A stretch of 64,000 nt of DNA from assembly GCF_019443965.1 (NCBI RefSeq), contig NZ_CP040814.1:1302001-1366000 (forward strand), given 5' to 3'. This DNA comes from Salinibacterium sp. M195. Lineage in GTDB: Bacteria > Actinomycetota > Actinomycetes > Actinomycetales > Microbacteriaceae. A model generated the notes under the pieces. It saw only the letters and a list, made by a program, of their open reading frames with translations. It was not told the DNA's origin and made no database searches. This document shows, one piece after another, positions 45,109-52,795 of this stretch (positions are counted from its first letter, which is position 1; each line of letters begins with the position of its first letter). Made by a program: the position numbers and the translations under genes.

Positions 45109-46410
45109 CTAGATGCCCGAGGATGGATGAGCATCGAGCGCGTTGCGCCAGCTCAACTCCCGAGCGGCCTTCACGCAGCACACGACGAACGTAAGCCAGC
45201 CAAATTCGATGAGCAGCGAGCTCTCAGCGGTAGCGCTGACGATCAGCACGAGCAAGACGAGCGCGGGCCAAGCAAAGACGACGCTGCGGCGCCGTGACGC
45301 CAACAGCCACGAGCGCATAAACGCGAGTCCGAGCAACCCGATGAAAATGAGGAAGCCAACGAGGCCGAGCTGAAACCACACGTCGAGGTAGGCGTTGTGA
45401 GCTGAGCCTGGTACGCGGGCACCAAAGTTGCCGAACGCGGTGAATGGCGCTAGATCAGCTTTCCATGGCCCGATCCACCCCCACCCTTCTAGCCGGTGAA
45501 CTTCACCTAGTGACCACAGCTGTCGCCATACTCGCAATCGGTAGGAGAGGTCTCCGCTGGCGTCGAACGACGCGACGATGGCCGTTCTCGACAGCCAGCT
45601 CACCACAGCAACGGCCGCAACGAATCCGATCAAGACGAACTGCCAGTAGCGACGTCGACCGGAGGGCACCCGCCGCAGTCCATAGAGAGCGGCACTTGCC
45701 GCAAGCACGATGAGCGCGGTTCCGAACGCCAGAGGTGACTGCGACAGAACCAACACCAAGGCGGCGAGAACAATCGAGCCGATTGCGTACCCCCGCTGCA
45801 ACGACTTCGTGCGGAGCTCAGTGGCGAAAGTGATGAGCGCGATAACGGCGATGATGCCCAGTTGGTTTCGAGCGCCAAAGATGCCCTGAATGGGATTAAC
45901 TGTGCCCAGATTCCCGGCAATCGACAGTGCCCTAAGGGAAGTGTCAAAGATCAACCCTGTCAAGATTTCTAGGCTCATCGAGGTGACTAAGACGAAACGC
46001 ATCACGTCGCCGAAAGCGCGAACAATCTGGATCGTGTCCCGAACCAATGCGATGTAGATTCCCAACACCGTGAAGACCAATAGGTAAGTCAACGAGGCGA
46101 GCGAAGCCCACTGGTACTGGCTCCAAAAGACGGTCAGCCAGGCCCAGGCGGTGAACGCGATTAAGGAGATTGGTACTAGAGCGCGCCAGCCGATGTTTCC
46201 CCATTGGGCGGCGAGCGACGCTGCGACGAGCACAACGAGACACCCCAAAATAGCGAGCAGTCCGGCGGTGCCGATCGTGTGGCGAAGCGCGAACGTGCAC
46301 AAGGCCGTAGCAATCGTTGCTGTTGACAGCGCTGCCGACACGCGTGGAGAGCCGAGGATCGCAACGCTGGTGTCAATGACTACGCGGTAGCGGGGCGGGG
46401 GATGAATCAT
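45109..46410 (-). CDS. O-antigen ligase/polymerase (Wzy-C) family membrane protein
   Basis: This 433-residue protein has about eleven membrane helices and a large extracytoplasmic loop (about residues 290-345). The loop ends with GWGWIGPWKADLAPF and SAHNAYLDVWFQLGLVG, the WaaL/Wzy-C signature with its conserved histidine. It would polymerise or ligate lipid-linked repeat units outside the membrane. Its ATG overlaps the stop of a paralogue (46407-46410). Polymerase and ligase cannot be told apart by sequence. Confidence 0.88.
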   Translation of the reverse strand: MIHPPPRYRVVIDTSVAILGSPRVSAALSTATIATALCTFALRHTIGTAGLLAILGCLVVLVAASLAAQWGNIGWRALVPISLIAFTAWAWLTVFWSQYQWASLASLTYLLVFTVLGIYIALVRDTIQIVRAFGDVMRFVLVTSMSLEILTGLIFDTSLRALSIAGNLGTVNPIQGIFGARNQLGIIAVIALITFATELRTKSLQRGYAIGSIVLAALVLVLSQSPLAFGTALIVLAASAALYGLRRVPSGRRRYWQFVLIGFVAAVAVVSWLSRTAIVASFDASGDLSYRLRVWRQLWSLGEVHRLEGWGWIGPWKADLAPFTAFGNFGARVPGSAHNAYLDVWFQLGLVGFLIFIGLLGLAFMRSWLLASRRRSVVFAWPALVLLVLIVSATAESSLLIEFGWLTFVVCCVKAARELSWRNALDAHPSSGI

Positions 46411-47735
46411 GGTGTGCGCACCATCCAGTCGGGTCGCTTCGTTTTGACCGCAATAATCACGAGCATTGCGAGCGCATACTCGCCGAGAAGCCTGCTCTCG
46501 GGGATACTTTGCACGACGAGGGCGACCATGACCAAGATTGGCAGAAAGCTGATTGCCGAGTACGCATCTGCCCTACCCGCCATTGATTGGGGGCGATCTG
46601 CGGCGGCAAGCCACGCTCGCAGCAGCGTCGACGCGACAAAAGCGGCGAATACTATGACTCCGACGATGCCCAACTGCAGCCAGACATCGAGCCAGGTATC
46701 GTGCGCCTGAAGTTGCACAACACCATTGCGAGTGATGCCGTTCTTGAAGGGTTCAGCCCACGGCATCCAGAACGCAATCCAGCCCCACCCGAAAGCCGGG
46801 CGCTGCTCGGCCAGGCCTATGACGAACTGCCAGATGCCGGCGCGCCCCGTCAGGTCACTACTTTTGCCCAACAACTCGAAAATAGTGTCGCGCAGTACGA
46901 AGCCAGTTGCAGCGGCCACCGAAGCGACCCCGACGAACCCCACCGCGCTCCATCGGCGAGCGGTCTCAGTGCGGCGGCTGCGGATGATTAGCAAGCCAGC
47001 CGCCGTCACGGCGACGGCGACGAGCGCCACGGTGACCGTCGCAGAACGGGTGAAAAATAACGTCAGCGCAGCCACTGTGAGCCACGTAATCGACCATCGT
47101 TTAGTCACGGAACCTGTCGCCCACTGAATCGCGAAAGCGATGAGGCCGAGCAGCGCGAGGAAACCCAAGTGATTGGCGTTGCCGACGATGCCTTGAATGC
47201 GTCCGTCATCGAAGGTGTCGAACAGCTCATTTCGTGACCAATAGAGCATTTTGGGGATCGTGGTGTAGCCGGGCACCGCAACTTCAGGCTGAGCTGTCCA
47301 CGGCAAGATTGGACCGCGAACGATAGTGGCGACGATGAGCTCAAACAGGAGTGACGCTGCGATGAGGAGGCGGAGGACGCGGGCAAGTCCATCGAGCAGC
47401 TCCTGCCAGGTGAAGCTGATGGCGAGTGTGAGCGCGCCGAGCACCGTCATCCACGTCGTGGCCAGCCCCAGCGCGCTCGCCGCAGGATACTGCGACCACG
47501 CGAGCGACGCTGTGGCCAAAACCATGAACACAACGAAGGGGTAGGGAAGACCGCCAATGCTCCAGCGATGCCGAGATTGAACCAGAATCAGCACCGAGAT
47601 TGCGACTATCGTTACCGCAACAACGCCCCAGGCGCCCCAGCCGACCGAGTATCGCCACGCATCGCCCCCAAAGAGAACAAGGAGCGAGAGAACGAGAAAC
47701 CAGGCTCGCGCCTTGGGGTGCTCAATCAGTCGCAT
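46407..47735 (-). CDS. O-antigen ligase/polymerase (Wzy-C) family membrane protein
   Basis: This 442-residue paralogue of the next gene has the same loop: PAFGWGWIAFWMPWAEPF, then QAHDTWLDVWLQLGIVG. It has about eleven helices. Two tandem copies could divide the work between polymerisation and transfer to an acceptor, or act on two glycans. It starts nine bases after the acyl-CoA dehydrogenase stop on the same strand, so it may be co-transcribed with that metabolic gene. Confidence 0.88.
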   Translation of the reverse strand: MRLIEHPKARAWFLVLSLLVLFGGDAWRYSVGWGAWGVVAVTIVAISVLILVQSRHRWSIGGLPYPFVVFMVLATASLAWSQYPAASALGLATTWMTVLGALTLAISFTWQELLDGLARVLRLLIAASLLFELIVATIVRGPILPWTAQPEVAVPGYTTIPKMLYWSRNELFDTFDDGRIQGIVGNANHLGFLALLGLIAFAIQWATGSVTKRWSITWLTVAALTLFFTRSATVTVALVAVAVTAAGLLIIRSRRTETARRWSAVGFVGVASVAAATGFVLRDTIFELLGKSSDLTGRAGIWQFVIGLAEQRPAFGWGWIAFWMPWAEPFKNGITRNGVVQLQAHDTWLDVWLQLGIVGVIVFAAFVASTLLRAWLAAADRPQSMAGRADAYSAISFLPILVMVALVVQSIPESRLLGEYALAMLVIIAVKTKRPDWMVRTP

Positions 47736-47744
47736 TACGCAAGA

Positions 47745-48929
47745 TTAGACGAATGCCGCCTTGCCTGTGATTGCACGACCCACGATGAGGGTATTCATTT
47801 CGCGGGTTCCCTCATACGAGTAGATTGCCTCGGCGTCGGCGAAGTGGCGCATCACGCCGTAGTCAAGCACGATGCCGTTGCCGCCGAGCACTTCGCGGCA
47901 CCACGCGACGGTCTCGCGCATCCGGCTCGCTGTGTATTCCTTGGCAAGCGCTGCGTGCTCATCTTTCTGGATGCCCTCATCGAGCATTTCGGAAACTCGT
48001 GTCACCATTCCGATAGAGGCGGTGATGTTGCCCAGACTCTTAGCGAGGTGTTCCTGAACGAGCTGGTGGCTACTAATGGTCTTGCCGAACTGCACACGCT
48101 CGCCGGTGTACTTCACAGCCGCTTCGTAGGCACCAATCGAGTTTCCGACGGCGGCCCACGCGACTTCGGCACGAGTGAGGCGCAGCACGGCCGCGGTATC
48201 CCGGAACGACGTGGACTTCTGCAGGCGGTTGGACTCCGGTACGACGACGTTCTCGAGCACGATGTCAGCGTTCTGTACGATGCGCAGCGCCTGCTTGTTC
48301 TCGATGCGAGTAGCGGAGTAGCCGGGAGTGCTCGTCGGAACGATGAAGCCCTTGACCTGGTTGTCTGCCTCGTCGCGTGCCCAGATGATCGTTACGTCGC
48401 TGATGGAACCGTTGCCGATCCAGCGCTTAGCGCCGTTGAGGATCCAGTTGTCTCCGTCGCGCTTAGCTACCGTTTGAAGGCCTTGCGCGGTGTCGGAGCC
48501 CGACAGGGGCTCGGTCAAGCCGAATGCGCCGAGCAGTTCGCCTGAGGCAAACTTGGGCAGCCACTCCTCGCGCTGCTCTTGTGAGCCGGCGACACCGATT
48601 GAGCCCATGACGAGACCGTTCTGCATTCCCACGAGCGTGGCGGCACTGGCGTCAACGCGAGCAAGCTCAAGCGCAACCCAGCCGCGAAATACCGCGGAGT
48701 TCGGAAACTGCTGCGTCTCGGCCCAGGGGAGTCCGAAGAGCCCGAGGTCGGCGAGCCCCTTGACAACAACATCACGATCAAAGAATTCAGCCTTCGCCCA
48801 CAGATCGTTCGCGATCGGACGCACCTCTTTATCGAGGAACGCACGCAGCTTCAGGATGGTGTCTTTTTCCTGATCGGTGAGGGCATTCTCGTAACCGTAA
48901 AAATCGCTACTGAGAGTCTCAAATGTCAT
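47745..48929 (-). CDS. acyl-CoA dehydrogenase (glutaryl-CoA dehydrogenase-like)
   Basis: This 394-residue flavoenzyme contains GAFGLTEPLSGSD, GAKRWIGNG, RVQFGKTISSHQLVQ and the catalytic glutamate region AIYSYEGTREMNTLIVGRA. The YEGT glutamate and C-terminus fit the glutaryl-CoA dehydrogenase-like group. It oxidises an acyl-CoA at the alpha-beta position using FAD; the substrate is not decided. GGAG lies eight bases before the ATG. An acyl-CoA dehydrogenase (fadE25) also lies in the equivalent mycobacterial block, but this one may be from a different subgroup. Confidence 0.9.
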   Translation of the reverse strand: MTFETLSSDFYGYENALTDQEKDTILKLRAFLDKEVRPIANDLWAKAEFFDRDVVVKGLADLGLFGLPWAETQQFPNSAVFRGWVALELARVDASAATLVGMQNGLVMGSIGVAGSQEQREEWLPKFASGELLGAFGLTEPLSGSDTAQGLQTVAKRDGDNWILNGAKRWIGNGSISDVTIIWARDEADNQVKGFIVPTSTPGYSATRIENKQALRIVQNADIVLENVVVPESNRLQKSTSFRDTAAVLRLTRAEVAWAAVGNSIGAYEAAVKYTGERVQFGKTISSHQLVQEHLAKSLGNITASIGMVTRVSEMLDEGIQKDEHAALAKEYTASRMRETVAWCREVLGGNGIVLDYGVMRHFADAEAIYSYEGTREMNTLIVGRAITGKAAFV

Positions 48930-49037
48930 TGTTTACGCTCCATTGCTTAGTGAAATCACTGCGAGCCTAAAGCGTGAGCGCCCGTCGGCTCTAGGCGGTT
49001 GGTACTTTGGTCTAAGGCATCGAGAAGAGTGGACAGA

Positions 49038-50216
49038 ATGTTTGTAGGCATCACTAATACCCCCCGCGATTACGCTTGGGGGTCTGCCGGGGAGATCTCG
49101 ACGCTCTTGGGGATGCCGCCGACAGGCAAACCGGAAGCAGAGCTGTGGCTCGGAGCCCACCCGGGAAGCCCAAGCGTGATTCTCGAGCCCGCTCTGACCG
49201 GTGACGCCCAGGATCTCAACGAGTGGATCCAACGGGACGGTGCCAACGTTCTTGGTGAAGGGACCACTCAGCTTCCCTTCTTGTTGAAGGTTCTCGCGGC
49301 CGGTGCGCCGCTATCGCTGCAAGCGCACCCGACACCCAAACAGGCAGCCGAAGGATTTGCGCGAGAGAACGCGTCTGGCGTTCAGCTCACAGCCTCGAAT
49401 CGCAACTACAAGGACGCGTCAGCGAAACCGGAGCTCATTCTCGCGCTAAGCGACACCTTCGAAGCGCTGTGTGGTTTTCGCTCGATGGCAGCGACCCGAG
49501 CATCCATCGAACGGCTTGTTGAATTGGATGCCGCGACTAACGCCCCACAGGCGCATCTTTTCGAGGCGTGGTTGGCTTTCGCTCGCGGTGATTCCGACCT
49601 GCGTGCGATGTTCGAGTGGCTTATTTCTGCGGAGCACCCGGTGCCGGAATTGGTTGAGCGGGTCACGGCGCTCGCCGACGTCGCGCCAGCGGAATTTGCG
49701 CTCGTGCGGACTCTTGCCGGCCACTACGCTGGCGACCCCGGGGTGCTCATCGCGCTCATGCTCAACCATGTGACGCTCGCGAAGGGTGAGGCGTTATTCT
49801 TGCCAGCCGGCAACATCCACGCGTATCTGCGAGGAGTCGGAATTGAACTCATGGCAGCGTCAGACAATGTCTTGCGCGGCGGCCTAACGCCTAAACATGT
49901 CGATGTCCCGGAGCTGCTGACCGTGCTCGACTTTTCGGCGAGCCCGGTGCCCTACTTGCGTCCGACCGTTATCGGCGACACCGCTCAACTTTTCCGCCCG
50001 CCCGTTCGCGATTTTCAACTGATCGAAGCCACCGGTGATTGCACCGTCGAGTTGGCCAGCGCCGCAATAGTGCTCTGCACCGCTGGTGATTTCGTCGTCG
50101 AGGGTTCTCACGCATCGACAGCTCTCGCTCGCGGTAGTTCCGTTTTTGTTACTGCCAGTGAAGGGCGGCTGACGATTAAGGGCTCCGGTCAACTGTTTGT
50201 CGCGGCAACGCAATAG
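49038..50216 (+). CDS. manA: mannose-6-phosphate isomerase, class I
   Basis: This 392-residue protein has PRDYAWGSAGEISTLLG, AELWLGAHPGSPS, the zinc-site QAHPTP and the active-site stretch FLPAGNIHAYLRGVGIELMA, followed by the SDNVLRGGLTPKH segment. It interconverts fructose-6-P and mannose-6-P, feeding ManB (57931-59355) and GDP-mannose use by the two dehydratases behind it. The ATG at 49038 is preferred to an earlier GTG because family homology begins there. It is divergent from the acyl-CoA dehydrogenase gene. Confidence 0.93.
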   Translation: MFVGITNTPRDYAWGSAGEISTLLGMPPTGKPEAELWLGAHPGSPSVILEPALTGDAQDLNEWIQRDGANVLGEGTTQLPFLLKVLAAGAPLSLQAHPTPKQAAEGFARENASGVQLTASNRNYKDASAKPELILALSDTFEALCGFRSMAATRASIERLVELDAATNAPQAHLFEAWLAFARGDSDLRAMFEWLISAEHPVPELVERVTALADVAPAEFALVRTLAGHYAGDPGVLIALMLNHVTLAKGEALFLPAGNIHAYLRGVGIELMAASDNVLRGGLTPKHVDVPELLTVLDFSASPVPYLRPTVIGDTAQLFRPPVRDFQLIEATGDCTVELASAAIVLCTAGDFVVEGSHASTALARGSSVFVTASEGRLTIKGSGQLFVAATQ

Positions 50217-50297
50217 CGTGAGTTCAAGTAGCGTTGGTCTCGCCGACGTATCGGTTCAGAACAGGGGCAGAGTCTGCCGCGAGCAAGAAAGACAACT

Positions 50298-51287
50298 ATG
50301 AAGCGCGCACTCATCACCGGGATCACCGGCCAAGACGGCCTCTATCTTGCAGAGCTGTTGCTCTCAAAGGGCTACACAGTATTCGGGCTGATGCGTGGAC
50401 AAAACAACCCCAAGCGTGAACTGCTTGAGCAGCTCATTCCGGACGTCGAAATTTTGACGGGCGACCTGACCGACCTGTCGAGCCTCATGCGTGCCATGAG
50501 CGTGGCCAAGCCTGACGAGTTCTACAACCTTGGCGCTATCTCGTTTGTTGCGTATTCGTGGGAGAACGCCCACTTGACGAGCGAAGTTACCGGTATGGGA
50601 GTGCTCAACGCTCTCGAAGCGGTGCGCCTGCACATGGCAGCGACCGGCCAGCAGGTGCGGTTCTACCAAGCATCCAGTTCCGAAATGTTCGGCAAAGTTC
50701 AGACGGTGCCGCAAGACGAAGACACCCTGCTGTGGCCCCGCTCGCCCTACGGCGTGGCGAAGGTTTACGGGCACTATATGACCATCAACTACCGGGAGTC
50801 CTACGGGATGCACGCCTCATCCGGGGTGTTGTTCAACCATGAATCACCGCGCCGTGGCCCAGAGTTTGTGACACGCAAAGTCAGTCGTGCCGTTGCCCGA
50901 ATCTCTTTAGGCCTCCAAGACAAGATCACGCTTGGCAACCTAGACGCTCAACGCGACTGGGGTTTCGCTGGAGACTACGTCGAAGCAATGTGGCTGATGT
51001 TGCAACAGGATGAGGCTGACGACTACGTCATCTCTACTGGCGAGACACAGAGCATCCGAGTTCTCCTCGATCACGCGTTTGCCGCGGTCGGGATAGACGA
51101 CTGGAGTGGCTATGTTGAACTCGACGAGCGTTTCATGCGCCCGGCTGAAGTCGATCTTCTTGTCGGCGACTCATCAAAAGCGAGAGAGAAGCTGGGCTGG
51201 GAGCCGAAGGTGAAGTTCCCCGAACTGATCGCCATGATGGTCGAAGCTGACGTCGCCGAGCAGAGAGAGCTTTCCGGCAACAAATGA
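50298..51287 (+). CDS. gmd: GDP-mannose 4,6-dehydratase
   Basis: This 329-residue SDR has [20 protein letters not shown], the dehydratase site ASSSEMFG, the YGVAK catalytic pair, [19 protein letters not shown] and [19 protein letters not shown]. These are diagnostic for Gmd. It makes GDP-4-keto-6-deoxymannose. Its stop overlaps the ATG of a second Gmd-like gene (51284-51287). No clear GDP-4-keto-6-deoxymannose reductase or GDP-fucose synthase follows. Confidence 0.93.
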   Translation: MKRALITGITGQDGLYLAELLLSKGYTVFGLMRGQNNPKRELLEQLIPDVEILTGDLTDLSSLMRAMSVAKPDEFYNLGAISFVAYSWENAHLTSEVTGMGVLNALEAVRLHMAATGQQVRFYQASSSEMFGKVQTVPQDEDTLLWPRSPYGVAKVYGHYMTINYRESYGMHASSGVLFNHESPRRGPEFVTRKVSRAVARISLGLQDKITLGNLDAQRDWGFAGDYVEAMWLMLQQDEADDYVISTGETQSIRVLLDHAFAAVGIDDWSGYVELDERFMRPAEVDLLVGDSSKAREKLGWEPKVKFPELIAMMVEADVAEQRELSGNK

Positions 51288-52231
51288 CACGTGCACTGAT
51301 CACCGGAGTTACGGGCCAAGACGGCTCATACCTCGCAGAACTCTTGCTTGCCCGAGGTTATGAGGTGCACGGTGTCACTCGCGATGCGGGTGAAGACGTA
51401 ACTCACGGTGTCGTCGCTCACGAGCTGGACTTGGCCACTGATAGCGCCATCGCGAAGCTCATTGCTGACATCGAACCCCACGAGATCTACAACCTTGCCG
51501 CGCTGAGTTCGGTTTACCAGTCGTGGCAGAATCCGGCCCTCACTGCGCGACTAAACGGTGCAGTGGTCGCGGAAATGTTGGCGGCGGTAAAGGTCATCAG
51601 TGATCGTGGTGATGTCGACATCCGCTTTATCCAGGCGTCGAGTGCAGAGATCTTCGGTGCGCCCACTGAGTCGCCACAGAACGAGCAGACGGCCGTGTGC
51701 CCGACAAGTCCCTACGGAGCGGCTAAAGCGTACGCACACGGCCTTGTGGGGGCTTATCGCACTGCGGGGGTCGCTGCATCGTCAGTGATCTTGTATAACC
51801 ACGAGTCGCCGCGTCGCCCTGAGACGTTTGTCACCCGCAAGATTACGGCCGCTGCGGCCCGCATCTCCCTAGGGCTTCAAGAGACGCTCGAGCTGGGCAA
51901 TCTCGGGGCACAGCGCGATTGGGGCTGGGCCCCGGACTACGCTGACGCGCTCGCGAGAGCGGCGCAGAATACGAATGCAGATGACTTTGTTATTGCGACG
52001 GGGATTTCCCATTCGGTTCGTGATTTCGTCGCAACGGCTTTTACTCGTGCCGGTGTTTCCGATTGGCAAGATCGGGTAACGGTCTCTGACACGCTGCTGC
52101 GCACGGGGGATGCTGCCCTACAACTGGGGGATGCGAGCAAGGCTCGAGAGATTCTAGGTTGGACACCAACGGTGAAGTTTGATGAAATCGTGTCGGCGAT
52201 GGTCGACCACGATCTCGCTTTGCTGAGTTAA
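51284..52231 (+). CDS. second GDP-mannose 4,6-dehydratase-like SDR
   Basis: This 315-residue paralogue of the preceding gene carries [50 protein letters not shown] and [20 protein letters not shown]. It keeps the catalytic Ser-Glu-Tyr-Lys set, so it may be a true dehydratase. Alternatively it could act on the product as a reductase, which would be expected at this place in the pathway; its motifs argue for Gmd. The ATGA overlap with the upstream gene implies coupled expression and perhaps a mixed oligomer. Confidence 0.82.
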   Translation: MTRALITGVTGQDGSYLAELLLARGYEVHGVTRDAGEDVTHGVVAHELDLATDSAIAKLIADIEPHEIYNLAALSSVYQSWQNPALTARLNGAVVAEMLAAVKVISDRGDVDIRFIQASSAEIFGAPTESPQNEQTAVCPTSPYGAAKAYAHGLVGAYRTAGVAASSVILYNHESPRRPETFVTRKITAAAARISLGLQETLELGNLGAQRDWGWAPDYADALARAAQNTNADDFVIATGISHSVRDFVATAFTRAGVSDWQDRVTVSDTLLRTGDAALQLGDASKAREILGWTPTVKFDEIVSAMVDHDLALLS

Positions 52232-52290
52232 TTGAAGTCACGGCGCGCCATAACCCTTAACTTCTAGTCGAGCCAATTATGATCTGCGAC

Positions 52291-52319
52291 TTGACTAAGC
52301 GGAACTACACCGGTGTAAT
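52291..52319 (+). promoter_or_regulatory. whiB promoter with overlapping palindromic operator
   Basis: TTGACT (52291-52296) and TGTAAT (52314-52319) are spaced by 17 bases, a good sigma-A-type match. TACACCGGTGTA (52306-52317) is a perfect 12-base palindrome covering the end of the spacer and most of the -10 box, and it extends to 18 bases with one mismatched pair. A repressor bound here would block the promoter. GGAGGGGAG lies upstream of the ATG at 52372. The 140-base gap holds nothing else I recognise. Confidence 0.55.
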
Positions 52320-52371
52320 TATGTAACGCGATTCGATGCAAAGCATTGAAAGCGGAGGGGAGAGAGACCAG

Positions 52372-52698
52372 ATGGACAACAGCGGATACCGCTCAGGAGT
52401 TCCTGACGACTGGTTTGTCGACCCCGTACGACTCGGGGTGCCTGGTGTGCGGCAGCCGCTGGCCGACGAAGATGGCAACGCCCTCTCGTGGCAAACAGAC
52501 TCGCTCTGTGCTCAGACTGACCCCGAAGCGTTCTTCCCGGAAAAAGGCGGCTCTACGCGCGACGCGAAGAAGATCTGCTCGTCATGCGAAGTGCGTAGTC
52601 AGTGTCTTGAATACGCTCTCGAGAACGACGAGCGGTTCGGCATTTGGGGCGGCCTTTCAGAACGCGAACGTCGCAAGCTGCGCAAGCGCGCAAGCTAA
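52372..52698 (+). CDS. whiB2: WhiB-family iron-sulfur transcription factor (WhiB2/WhmD-like)
   Basis: This 108-residue protein has the four cluster cysteines C46, C69, C72 and C78 (ICSSCEVRSQC), the GIWGG turn (90-94) and a basic C-terminal tail (SERERRKLRKRAS). These fit the WhiB2/WhmD branch, which controls division and septation genes. The ATG at 52372 is chosen for the GGAGGGGAG stretch upstream; an earlier ATG at 52336 would add 12 residues and bury that site. It lies near manA/manB, as whiB2 does in mycobacteria. Its promoter carries a palindrome. Confidence 0.9.
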   Translation: MDNSGYRSGVPDDWFVDPVRLGVPGVRQPLADEDGNALSWQTDSLCAQTDPEAFFPEKGGSTRDAKKICSSCEVRSQCLEYALENDERFGIWGGLSERERRKLRKRAS

Positions 52699-52779
52699 TC
52701 ACTTCGTCCCGTCATTAACAGCAACTCCCAGACTCACGCGACCGCAGCGAGTCGAGTGCTGTTGAGCACCTGTCACGCA

Positions 52780-52795
52780 TAGTCTCAAACAAATG
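52780..52795 (+). promoter_or_regulatory. near-leaderless promoter of the large GT2 gene
   Basis: TAGTCT (52780-52785) ends seven bases before the ATG at 52793. No Shine-Dalgarno sequence. Confidence 0.4.

Noticed and set aside
47568..48545. Open frame of 325 codons on the plus strand
   Set aside because: It is antisense to the acyl-CoA dehydrogenase and the start of a Wzy gene, and shows no recognisable motif.
51284..52231. Second Gmd-like gene as a GDP-4-keto-6-deoxymannose reductase
   Set aside because: Its [20 protein letters not shown] and [11 protein letters not shown] motifs are those of Gmd, not of Rmd; kept only as an alternative.
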